Below, piece after piece: positions 10,450 through 20,769 of a stretch of DNA of 64,000 nucleotides (position 1 is the stretch's first letter; the number at the start of each line of letters is the position of its first letter). A program made the translations under genes and the position numbers. The notes beneath the pieces are model-generated. The model ran no database searches and was not told the DNA's origin. It was given only the letters and a program-made list of their open reading frames with translations. Source of the DNA: Ceratodon purpureus (lineage: Eukaryota; Streptophyta; Bryopsida; Pseudoditrichales; Ditrichaceae); contig CM026432.1 of NCBI GenBank assembly GCA_014871385.1, positions 62,001-126,000 on the forward strand. The letters run 5' to 3'.

Positions 10450-13400
10450 TTACGATGAGTAATATCCTTCTGAGGATTTTGAGCCCTCGTCATCTCCATC
10501 TCCGCAATTAATAGGCACATACTCCTCCACCGTGGAATGAATGTTGCACAATGTGTGGTCAATTGTACCATCCACCACCGTGGTCACAATTCTTTTGACC
10601 TTCCGTCTTTTGGTCTTATCGGTGATCCCGTCCACATTCATTACGGGTAATCTACGTTTACCCAGAGCCACAAGTAAAGACGGAGTTGTCCCAACAGTAT
10701 ATCCTGGAAAAAAAGGGCGAACGTTTGTTGGACCTTTCCGTGACCGTATCACTCCACGACGCGTCGTAGAAGGTCCAGCCGGTAGACCTCCTCCAGAAGA
10801 AGTGAGTGGAACACTTGTATTCGGTGTTGGAGTTATTGAACCATGCCCAGTAGAAGTGCTTGAACGAGGTGGGGGAGGTCTACCCAACACTGCAAGTACT
10901 GCTTCGATTGAAGGTGTACTCTGGGGCAGGGGTGTTTGAAAGAATTTGCCAATAGGATTTCCATCTTCTTGTCCATTTCTAACTGTCTCTGATTGTTCAT
11001 TTCTTGGAGGGCTTTCATTCAAACCTCGGGACCTAATTGTTTCCTCAACATTTTCTGGCAGAGCGCCTCGGAGTTGTTCAACTTCTTCTCCTCCCTCAAC
11101 CTCTTGTGGAATTGGAATTTGCTCTCCCATGTTGTTACCCCCTCCTTCATTGTCATTGTTGGAAACGCTACGAACGGGGTGAATGCCATCATTATCGCCA
11201 CCATCGTCGCTTTGATGCTGAGTCATTTCGACTTCAAATTCATCGTCAATATCATCGTCTGCCCGATCGTATGCGACCTCGACTCTAGTTTGTATTTCAT
11301 TGACAACGTGGTGAGGCAAAGTAGCTGCCTCTTCATCAAATCCTGCCTAGTCAAAAACTCCATTCGGGTGGTTGACGTGTTCATTGCGTGGCATGTCACC
11401 ACCAGCATTGTCCACTGGTAACTCTGGATACTCATCATCCATAGTAGCACGAGTATAATGAACTCCACCGTCGTCACCATCGCCTTCATTATCTTCAACT
11501 CCATTGTGGAATCCTTCATCTCCATCATCATCACATACTTCTTCATCGTACATGGCTGCAACTTCTTCATCCGAGTCTTCGGAGAACGGTTGGTTGTCGT
11601 ACCAAATAACAGGATCCGCTCCACGTCGTTCTCGAAGGAGCTTACTATTGGTGTAAATGTACACCAACTCCTCTGCCTTCTTCACGGCCAATCGATTGCG
11701 AACCTTATTGTGAACAAAGGAATACATGCTCCAATTTTGCTGACATGATGATGCCGAGCATGTTAACAAAAGGATGCGCTTTGCTATCAAGGGCAACGCA
11801 TCGCCCCCAACCCGCTGCCACCATTGATGAGGTAGCATCTTAGTCTGTCGAATGTTTGGGGCCTCCAAAGGGCTGAATGGACCGGTGCATTCCTCAAACT
11901 GTGTTAGCTCGAACATCACAGTATCATGGTCCAGTCCAAGGCACTCACTCAAATGAATTAGCACTTGCAAGAGTGCACGCTTCGCAGCACCGTTAATCAA
12001 AAGCTCGTGGCTCTCCGGGAAAATGTAGGGATTCAATATGGCACCTGTGTAGTGGAGATCTGTCAACATCATCTTCCATCTCTTCGTAAAATGTTTCTCA
12101 AAGCGCCCAGCTATAGCGGGGTCTAGGAAAAAAGGGTCACCCCGTAGACGGAACACATGCTTCTTCAAATTATTCATGGCCAACCACGCCCTCCCCATTG
12201 CCGGTGTTTGTCCATCAAAGGTCTTCAAGGTCACAACAGCCGGCTTCATAACATGCACAAGATCCTCACAACATAACCAAAATGTCTCATCGAGAATGGT
12301 ACTCCGTACTTGACCTGCTAAGGCATGAGCACGATACCCGTTTGACCGATTGAATAAAGTACCCACATATTCGTCCCTTTTCTGATGGACTACCACCTGA
12401 ATTAGTGCCTCCCTTAGTTCAAGTAATTGAACAATCATCAAGTATTGGCATCCAAATCTTGTCTCCGTTGGTAACAACAAAGACAACTTTGGGCTGAATT
12501 GGCGAAACAAAGCCATGGTGACATGGCGGCGACGTATAAAATTCGGTATGCGTTTTGCCAAGATAATCAGCTCTTTGAAGGTTGCTTCCTTCCCCCAATC
12601 TTCTAGTAAGAGGTCCATGATGTGAGCTGCACATCCTTGCTTGTGAATGTGTGGGTAAGCTTCTACCACCTGGTCCATGGTTCCCAACATCGCACTAGCA
12701 TTGTCAGAGCAAATTTGTACCACATTCTAAGGTCCAACTTCTTTGATGTACTCTTTCAATTTCCCAACTATGTATGCTTTTGATTTCTTGTTCCCCGTTA
12801 TATCAATAGAACCAAGGAATATATCTCCTGCTGGACACACAAGCATGACATTCATCAACGGTCGACGAACAACGTTGTCCCATCCATCCGAGCAAATAGT
12901 TGCCCCGTACAAGCTAATACACTGCTTGGTTTTCTCCTCTATTTTCGTCTTGAGAAGCTACTTTGTTGGCTGGATGTGCTTGGTTCGCATTGCGTTGTAC
13001 GCTGGTGGACGGTAGACAAAACCCGCTCTCGAGGTTGCCTCCACTGCTGCGATGAAAGATGGATGTCTAACCACATTGAAAGGCACATTCGCTTCGTAAA
13101 AAAAGGACGCCCATTTCTCATCCAAATCATTGCGCTTTCCAATCTGATAGGCCTCGGTAAAACTTTGTTGCCGCATAGATCTTGGTGTACATGAATCGCC
13201 TCTGCTTAGAGGCGGAGTTGACTGAGACGGTTGAACTTGGGAAATCCTCTCCTCTTGGACCTCCTCCGTTCTTTGAGGCACTTCCGTAGATTGCTCAGCA
13301 GGCATAGACTGGCTAGAACATGGTGCCAAGTGTGCCTCGCCATCACCACCGTTAGTGCCATAGATTTCCGCATGTGTCATTCTTTTCGGTATTACATTAC

Positions 13401-13608
13401 CACAATTGGCAAAGCGCCTAAATACGGCGGCAAGGGCCTTGATACAATGACTCTTGCTTGAACCTTCACCCCATCCATAGTGCTTCATAGCTCTTTGTTG
13501 TTTATAACGAAAAGTGTAATTGCACCACACACATTTAACATGGTCCTTATCAATGAACGTCTACCACGGAGCCCACCCAACCGTCGATTGACGCTGATGA
13601 CTTGCCAT
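10450..13608 (-). pseudogene. hAT transposase (BED-like finger, DUF659, C-terminal dimerisation region), four amber stops
   Basis: A single frame of 1053 codons runs from ATG 13608 to TAA 10450-10452 without any frameshift. It is broken only by four TAG codons: 13561-13563, 12958-12960, 12727-12729 and 11347-11349. The N-terminus has a BED-like finger (KCVWCNYTF, then a His/Cys pair). The centre has DUF659/RNase-H-like motifs CSDGWDN, RRPLMNVM, VVQICSDNASAMLG and CAAHIMDLLLEDWGK. The C-terminal part has the hAT dimerisation signature WWQRVGG, CSASSCQQNWSMYSFVHNK and NRL. An extra 370-residue tail is acidic, then Pro/Ser-rich, with a basic NLS-like KTKRRKVKR. hAT transposases cut and paste DNA with CAGGG-like ends, matching the interval borders. 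Inactive as read, unless stops are sequencing errors or suppressed. Confidence 0.85.
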
Positions 13609-13819
13609 TCTCTGTGTCTCTGGAAAAGTACAATGATCTCTACTCTGCAAGTGTTAATATGACACATGTGAGAAAAAAAAACTGGTATGTATAGACATCA
13701 ACCACAGGCCAATGTGATGCACATAGTCTCAAGCAAGGAGCCCACAAGGAGTTCTGGGACTAGAGGCCATGATTTCAAATGAAATTAGGCTTGGCCTAGG
13801 TTGGTGGCATTTATACTCG

Positions 13820-14017
13820 TGAGGGGGGGGGGGGGGCGCGAGCTCTTGAAGGGGCGAGAGCTTCTCACATGGGGGAGAGAGTGTTTGGTAACGGAGGCGA
13901 GAACTTCTTTGAGGGGCGCGAGCTTCTCCAGGGCGGGGGGCGCGAGCTTCTCCAGGGGGGGGCGCGAGCTTTTGTAAGGGGGTGCGAGTACTTCTCTGGG
14001 GGGCGCGAGCTTCTCCA

Positions 14018-14058
<41 letters not shown>

Positions 14059-14075
14059 CGAGCTTCTCCGAGGGG
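13820..14075 (-). repeat. G-rich array of GGGGCGCGAGCTTCTC units
   Basis: About eight degenerate copies of GGGGGCGCGAGCTTCTCC with variable G-runs, ending in a G-run of about 40 (14022-14058). It separates the hAT gene from the kinase-like gene. The complementary motif GCTCGCGCCCCC recurs at 16018, 17113 and 19785. Long G-runs make length and assembly uncertain. Proline- or glycine-rich reading frames here are artefacts of the repeat. Confidence 0.75.
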
Positions 14076-14287
14076 AAGTCCCGGTGAATGGGCCATACAA
14101 TTTTTTAAATTTTTTTTTTTAAACATTTTTTCATTCCATTACGAAACCAGCAATAGCATTTCATGTTCCACCGGAGCACGCATATGCCAAAAATTTGATT
14201 TATTATAATGTTAGAAACGTGCAAACAAGGCCATATAGGCAATCAAAATGTTCCAAACGTAAATTACTATGGAACTACAATGTGTAT

Positions 14288-15860
14288 CTAAAACAACCAT
14301 TGGGTCCTCGGAGCTTGGAAGTTGTAAGGGGGACTCATCAAATCATCCACAACTTTTGCAAGTGAAAGCCTCTTTGCAGGATCTTTGTTAACTAAGCCAT
14401 CCAACTTTGATGAGAATGCAATCATTGAGATTGAATCGTTGAAGAGTTCTGGGCATTTTTCCTCTCTCCATATCTTCTTTGCCAAATGGCCTACCAAAAA
14501 TGCATCAGATTGCGTTGTGCATGGATGCATCCTCTTCATGCGCTCCAAATTGCGTTCCTCATCATCTTTGTCGCCATATAAAAAAAAACAACTCCGGTGC
14601 AACTCCTACCCTCCTCTCCTTTAATTGTACAAGATCATCGGGCTTCCTCACACCATAAGGGGAGGCCTTCTTCTCAATGACTCTGCTTGCCATACCCCAA
14701 TCGCACAGACCAATATATACTTTATCCTTGTCATGAGGTGGAAAGTGGAGTAGAATGTTGGATTGCGTTAAGTCGTTGCAGAGGATTTCAGCCTTATGGA
14801 CTATGTCCATAGCGTAGATGAGACTCCATGCCAACATTCCTCGGTTCTTTCAATAGGCAACAATTTTCTGGCAGTTTTCCATGGGCATTTCCTTCGACTT
14901 CAAAATTTCTTTGTAATTTGTTGCCTCAGACGCCTTCTCATTTAATTTGAGGAAGTTGCGGAGGCAATCTCCGTTCCACCACAGGGTATAAGCTTCCATG
15001 GTCTTGGAGTGACAAGCCCAAAATTTTATCACACCCGGATGCTCTACCGGGCAAACCATGGCCTCAATTGCCCGTTGCTCTCGCTGCTCCACTTCAATTT
15101 TAGCCTTGGAAAGTTTTCCCGCAAATTTGATGTGAATTGGAATACGCTTCACATTGGCTATTCGCACTTTTTGCACTTTGCCATACCCCCCCTCGGCATT
15201 GAAGCCAGATAATGGCACAACTTTGGCTGAAATCGGAATCCAGATCAGTGAACCATACATGTGCGCTTCCAATGCTGAGTTCAACGCTTGCTCATTCCAA
15301 GGCATAATCTTCGTTTTCCCCTTGGAAAATCTTTGACATGCTTCGTGAACTGCTGTCAGTTTCTGAAAAAACACTTTGTCTTGGTTGCTCCATTCTTCGC
15401 CTTGTGGTTTTTTCACATGTGATTCAAACACATGAATGACATTTGTCGTAGCACTGCTCACTTGTTGTGTCAACCACTTAGGGCTGTGAAAATACTTCGT
15501 CTTGCAATCCATGTAGAACTCTGACCCTTCCAATGCGCTCCAAAATTCACTTTCAAAATCACGTTGGAGGTTGTAGATACCATTCTCTCCTTGATCAAGG
15601 TACATTGCCTTCAACATTCGTATGGTACGGGCCTTGTAGTACTCGACGGTCACCTTCCTGATGAAATGCGTATACTCCAATGGTGGATAACCGTCCTTCT
15701 CGTGCGCCGCAATACTCTTCTTCTTTTTCCCCATCGAGCTAGATGAAGGAGTAGAACCTGTATGCGATTCAGTTCTTACACAACTCATAGGGTCCACCGC
15801 ATCTGGAGCATCCAAGTCTTCATAGATAGGCCCCTTGCCGGAGCCTTGTCTAGAAGACAT
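14288..15860 (-). pseudogene. Transposon-borne protein-kinase-like gene, broken
   Basis: From ATG 15860 the frame runs about 336 codons to a TGA at 14850-14852, continues in the same frame, then shifts in an A9 run at 14580-14588 and ends at 14288-14290; total about 520 codons. The first 200 residues are unlike known domains. A kinase fold follows: Gly-rich loop GGYGKV, a candidate VAIK-type lysine in KFAGKL, catalytic-loop equivalent LCNDLTQSNILLHF (HRD replaced by CND, but Asp and Asn kept), metal-binding DWG in place of DFG, then VAPELFF in place of APE, and a C-lobe with a late NKDPAKRLSLAKVVDDLM (R-L-S typical of kinase subdomain XI). It has no transmembrane segment. Its position between hAT gene and repeat arrays makes it cargo of the element rather than a host gene. 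Activity is doubtful given the altered motifs and lesions. Confidence 0.65.
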
Positions 15861-16017
15861 TGCAACGTAAATCCCCGGAAAAAAAAATCAACAACTTCCC
15901 CCCCCCCAATGAAGACTTTCCACATAAGCAGTTCCAAGCAAGGCGTGTTTTCACACGTTTGGACAAGGAGCCGCTGTGGAAAGGAGTGGGGGGGCGAGAG
16001 CTTCTCCTCACTTTATA

Positions 16018-16215
16018 TAGTCCCCCCACGGACCCGCTCGCGCCTCCACGTGAACCCGCTCGTGCCCCTGAACCCGCTCGCGCCCCTACCCGTTCGCGCC
16101 CCCCTTGGCCATTCGCGCCCCCCGAACCCGCCCGCGCCCCCAGCCACCTCGCTCCCACCTTCTGCCCATTGAGCCGCGCGCGCCCCTGTGGACCTGCTCG
16201 CGTCCCCCCCACCTT
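16018..16215 (+). repeat. C-rich array of GCTCGCGCCCC units upstream of the kinase-like gene
   Basis: About ten copies of CCCGCTCGCGCCCCC with small variants (GCTCGTGCCCC, CATTCGCGCCCC). It lies 160 bp upstream of the kinase-like start and is opposite in orientation to the arrays at 9960 and 13820, so the array orientation flips near the middle of the interval. Confidence 0.75.
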
Positions 16216-16365
16216 CTGTTTCAGAACTTTTATTTTTATTTTCTTGTTTTCTTCTGAAGGAAGTGGAATCTCTGCACTACTTTGTAAAAGAAAAAATAAA
16301 ATAAATATTAAAAAAAACAAATTAAAAAATAGAAACTCCGGTGATTTTATACATGCACAATCTCT

Positions 16366-16770
16366 CCTCCAACTCTCTTCCACTCCATGCTATTGATTTT
16401 ATTTTATTCCCTTTATCTCCAAAACCAATTGCCACGAAGCACGAGCCCTTCCTAACGGTTCTTTATATTTTCAATTATATGTTAGAGCATTGTAGAATCC
16501 GTATGTACAATAAAATATATATAGATTGATTTTTTTATCTCTAATCCAACTCTCTTCCACTCCATGCTATTGATTTTATTTTATTCCGTTTATCTCCCAA
16601 ATCAATTGCCTCGAGCCCTTCCTAACGGCTCTTTATATTTTTAATTATATGTTAGAGCATTGTAGAATCTGTATGTACAATAAAATATATAGATTGTTTT
16701 TTATCTCTAATCCAACTCTCCTCCACTCCATGCTATTGATTTTATTTTATTCCCTTTATCTCTTCCAATG
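16366..16770. repeat. Tandem duplication of a 166-177-bp AT-rich unit (2.3 copies)
   Basis: The block AACTCTCTTCCACTCCATGC and the following TTGATTTTATTTTATTCC start at 16371, 16548 and (as AACTCTCCTC) 16714. The first two copies also share a GAGCCCTTCCTAACGG block and a TATGTTAGAGCATTGTAGAA block. No coding content. Confidence 0.75.
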
Positions 16771-17112
16771 TTTTTTTCTTTTTTAGTTTTCCACATCTCT
16801 TCTAATATTAAGGTTTTATTTTTTTATTGTCAACATTTTATTATTCATTCTGCATTAGATCATTATTCCGTTAAGGCATAACTCAGTCTCTAATCATTAT
16901 GAGATTTATTTATCTTTATAACTTCTTCCATCCCATGTTATTCATCCCTTTTTATCCCGAGTCTCTTATTATAGTCATGATTGTTTTTATATAATTTGAT
17001 CATCTCATCCCCAAATTTTTCAAATCAGTATTCCTTATTTAAATATTTGTTTGTATTTTTGTCTTCCAACGTCCTTCAATGCTACTCCAATGATTTCATA
17101 CGATTTTATGTA

Positions 17113-17255
17113 GGTCCACGACCCTCTCGCGCCCCCCCCCCCCCCTCGGTACCCGCTCGCGCCCCCTCTCTGAACCGGCTCGCGCCCCCCCTGAACCCGC
17201 TCGCGCCCCCTTTGAACCCGCTCTCGCCCCCCCCCCCCCCCCCCCCCCCCCCCGA
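17113..17255 (+). repeat. C-rich array of GCTCGCGCCCCC units upstream of the coiled-coil gene
   Basis: Five copies of CGCTCGCGCCCCC with C-runs up to about 25, placed about 300 bp upstream of the coiled-coil gene start at 17549. Immediately downstream, an ACTACCTCACGGTGGCTTATTGCTG block occurs twice (17276 and 17392), a short direct repeat. Confidence 0.75.
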
Positions 17256-17548
17256 ACCAGGCACTCAGGCCTTGAACTACCTCACGGTGGCTTATTGCTG
17301 AGTACTTGGGTGGGGTCTACAGTATTTTGACAACGCCACGTACCTCTTTCAACCGTATTTTGTAAGCTCATCCCAGAATTTGGGCCCTAAACTACCTCAC
17401 GGTGGCTTATTGCTGAATACTTGGGTGGGCCACAAAGTATAGTTAGAATACCATAATCAACCATGTAGGAAATTTGTAAAATCAATTGGGGGAAGTTTTG
17501 AGGAGTTGGTGTGTTTTTTAACACACAAAACTTTACCAGTACACCACG

Positions 17549-19517
17549 ATGGAGGGAAACCCAACTCCGGCCGCGGAAACGCCACTCACCAAGGCGGAAA
17601 AGAAAAAAATCAGAGATCGTGAACGGAAGCGTGGTGGTAAGAGGATGAAGAAGCGGCTTCATGTGTTGAACAACCCGACGAAGTTGGCATTTAGAGGTTG
17701 GCGAGATGAGCCGAAACCGTGGAAATATTCCACATGCGAGGAATTCATTGAGTGGTGCCACATCACAAAAATATTTCCACACGAGCGGCACAAAAATCAC
17801 AGGACCTCAGACAAGGCTAACCTCTATTTTTGCTTGAATGCAGAGTTTGTTGAACGTTGTATACAAGTTTACCATCATCTATACAAGCAAGCTTGTGTAG
17901 AACGCAATGAAGCACCATTGTTCATTTGCAGAATGGTGTATGCTGAGGTGGTGCTTCACAAAGTGGTGGATTGGTCCACCATCAAACCCACGAGGAGTGT
18001 TAGGGCGCCGACAGTGCGTGACATTTCCAAACAAAGGAAATACCCAGATGGTGGCCTGGGGAAAAAAATGAAGGTAAAGCCACAAGAGAGGGATCCTGAG
18101 ACAACAAAATTAGAACCAGATTCTGATTCCAATGGTCGTCGTGGAGAAAGAGTGCCACGTAGAGTTGCAGCACCAGCAAATATGGTTGTAGTGCCTCCAA
18201 TCAAGCATCCAGCGGACGTTATAGAACCTCAAATTGATGCGAACATCGACTTCATGGAAAACGATCTGAATCCGGCAGCTAATTTGGAGGTGGTCGGAAC
18301 AGAACCTACGATGGTTCTTGGCATGCCGGTTATAGTTAGAAATGACCAGTCTAACCAAACCGAGGAGGTCGGGGAGTTGCAATTACAGGTTATACAAAAG
18401 GATGGTTTCATTGCAGAGTTACAAGAGACCATCCGAAAACTACGATTGGAATCAGGAGCAAAAGATGTAGTAATATCAGATTTGCGCAATCAATTGCAAG
18501 AACGAGAAAGACCTCAGTCTTCTCAAGCCAATGATATACCTGTAGTTCAAGATCCAATGTTGGTGGATGAATCTTACATCAACACAGTTGATGTTGCAAC
18601 GGCCGGTGTGTTGGAGAATATTTCCACACCAGCAAAACGACGACGGGTTGGAGTGATATTGCCTCCACTAGCCCCATACGCGCGACCCTATCTGGACATT
18701 GATGGACCATTAAGTCAAGATTCCTTTTCATTTCCACCGAATGCTCTAACGGGAGAAGTGGAGACATTGATGAGAGCCAATGATGAATTGCGGCTCCCTG
18801 TTTCTAAGCTCGCTAAATCATACTACGAGTGGAAAGTGGCAACCATTCTCAGCGTTGATCGCGGTCGCCAAATCGCATTAGAATTCAAGAAGATCAACGA
18901 ATCGTACTTGCAACACAACAGATGAAGGGATTTTGGCCTCACGTCATGGATTAACGCAGATGATATGTTTCCATCCGACATGCTAATGCAAGAATCGGAT
19001 TCTAAACTCATAGATTGGTAAGAGCAATGTAAGTGAGGAGTTGGGGTGGGAGAATAACGACAAGGAGATTGTGAGGGTGGCAAAGAAGATAATTGGATCA
19101 GCGAAGGAGGACCAAGGGAAACGAAATTTCTTCTATCAGACTTTGAATGGATACTGGGATCTGAAGCATAAGAAGTTCCAACTTGGTATGCACCCAAAAG
19201 GCCTCATATGGAACAAGGAGGGGGAATTGGTTACAGACCTTGAAGGTCAAGCCAGTTTGACCGCCCGGGAGGCAGTCCAAATGTCTCTTTTGGAGTGGAA
19301 GTATCTTTTCAAAAATGAAGCTGTTGACTTTCTTCTACAGGAACACTCTCCACAAACATTGCGTACATTGGGAGAATTGAGGAACTCACAAATTTTGCAT
19401 TCTCTCAGTGAAACCGATGGCCCATTCTGGCGGACACGGACGGAAGCCAGGCGCACCTTGACGCTGGACGATAAAGCGGGACCAAGTGGCACAGCGGGAG
19501 TAGATGCAGATGACTAG
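17549..19517 (+). pseudogene. Cargo gene of unknown function with basic N-terminus and coiled coil
   Basis: ATG 17549 opens 458 codons to TGA 18923-18925. The same frame continues about 30 codons to a TAA at 19019-19021, where a one-base shift joins a second open stretch ending at 19517. Total about 650 codons with one stop and one frameshift. The start has a very basic segment (KAEKKKIRDRERKRGGKR), followed by a Trp/Cys/His-rich globular-looking part (FRGWRDEPKPWKYSTCEEF, EWCHITKIFPHERHKN). Residues 270-330 form a likely coiled coil (LQVIQKDGFIAELQETIRKL). A short NLS-like PAKRRR occurs near residue 365. I do not recognise the family. It sits inside the inverted ends, opposite in strand to the hAT gene, so it could be an accessory transposition protein or captured host gene. 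Confidence 0.5.
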
Positions 19518-19784
19518 TAATAGTTAAAACTTAGTACTAAGTGACTAGTTTTCGTATACTACAGTTTTTGTAATGTTTTGGTTTGAAATGGTAATGAAAT
19601 GCTTTTACTTTCATAAACGTATACAACATTGCAAAGTCCATGTATTTCGGCTCACGAGTATCTCATTTTTTCTATGCTGAATTTACACAGTTGTCATTGC
19701 GCTTAGCCCCCAATATATTATTGTGATGGAAATGTTAGGTTTTTTTGCATTGTCAAAAATTTACTATATCTACAAAATGGGCCG

Positions 19785-19858
19785 CACCCCAGACCCGCTC
19801 GCGCCCCCCTCAAACCCGCTCGCGCCCTTCACCCGCTCACGCCCTCCACTCGCTCGCG

Positions 19859-19900
<42 letters not shown>

Positions 19901-20202
19901 AACCCGCTGGCGCCGCCCTTGATTCCGCTCGCGCCCCCCCTTGAACCCGCTCTCGCCCCCCCCCCCCCCCCCCCTACACACGTTGGCGCCCCTTTTGCAT
20001 ATGTGGAATTCCCCGTCAGCGTCCGTTGTCCATGTCATCAATATGTTTCCCCTATAGGTAAGTTGTAAAAAAAAAAACTAACCCACTAATTTTCCTCCTC
20101 CCCTCAATGTCCGATTATCACCCCGGACCGACCGGTCCGTCCGTCCGTCCGTCCGTCCATGTCCGGAAATTTTGCCCATGTCCGTCCGATAAGACAACCC
20201 TG
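19785..20202 (-). repeat. Right inverted end of the composite element
   Basis: Contains C-rich copies of CCCGCTCGCGCCCCC (19790-19975, with C-runs of about 40 and 15), then CGTTGGCGCCCC, ATATGTGGAATTCC, GTCCGTCC repeats and the terminal ACAACCCTG at 20194-20202. This is the inverse of the left end at 9764-10062. Confidence 0.6.
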
Positions 20203-20769
20203 GTCGCCAAATCGGTGTTTCGGAGGTCTGGCCAGTAGTCGCGCAGAAAGGCGTGTGCCCCCTCGCGCATGTGTTCCCGCAGGTCAAGAGTAGAGCCTCC
20301 GCAGCACACAGAATCCAAGCGTAGAGAAGGGTGTTAGCGGCGGTGGGCTTTATGAATTCTTGCAAAACTTACTCAATTTGGCCACCTACTGGAATTGCGT
20401 TGCTGCTCCACCTTCGAGATGCAACGTGCAGAAGGTGTTGATGTCGAAATGCTACCAACGGTCATTCGGAACCTCATGCGTTCCTGTGAGAGAGTTGTCG
20501 CGCTTGCGTTGTCAACCAAGATGGAGCGGTGGAGGCCTCCAAAAGCTTCATCAGCATGTGTTTCAATTTGGGTTTTGGGTGGTCACGCATTGTGTGATAG
20601 AAGTTGAGAATTGGGGTTTAGAGATGAGGTTTAGGGTAGCTCAAACCTTGCTTGCGACGCCGTGGCAGTTGGAATTAGCCGCTCGTGATGGTAGAGGGTG
20701 AGTTGACAGCACGTAGCGTTCGCGCTTGTTGTCGGCGACAACAACATCTGTAAGTTTTTGAATTTGCAG
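20203..20769. other. Short GC-balanced stretch right of the composite element
   Basis: A minus-strand stretch at about 20290-20203 can be read as LREHMREGAHAFLRDYWPDL and ends exactly at the element border, which looks like an exon cut by the insertion. I cannot assign it. The rest (20380-20769) shows no convincing gene. Confidence 0.35.

Larger units (their letters stand above)
9764..20202. mobile_element. About 10.4-kb interval with homologous inverted ends: hAT-like composite element carrying three genes
   Basis: Left end: CAGGGTTGTTCATGGG at 9764. Right end, read on the minus strand: CAGGGTTGTCTTATCGG from 20202. Behind both come GTCCG repeats and a shared block with ATTCCACATAT, then GGGCGCCAACG, then G-rich arrays of GGGGGCGCGAGC. 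The two ends are thus long, diverged inverted repeats of about 300-420 bp. CAGGG-type termini with a hAT transposase gene inside fit the hAT superfamily. The 8-bp flanks (ATTGGCAT left, GTCGCCAA right) do not match, so a clean 8-bp target duplication is missing. The ends may therefore belong to two recombined or nested copies. Cargo: hAT transposase (-), kinase-like gene (-), coiled-coil gene (+). Confidence 0.55.

Noticed and set aside
13729..14126. Proline- and glycine-rich open frames over the G/C-run arrays (also at 15850-16396, 16981-17301, 19723-20068)
   Set aside because: They arise from translating GGGGGCGCGAGC repeats and homopolymers in several frames and strands at once.
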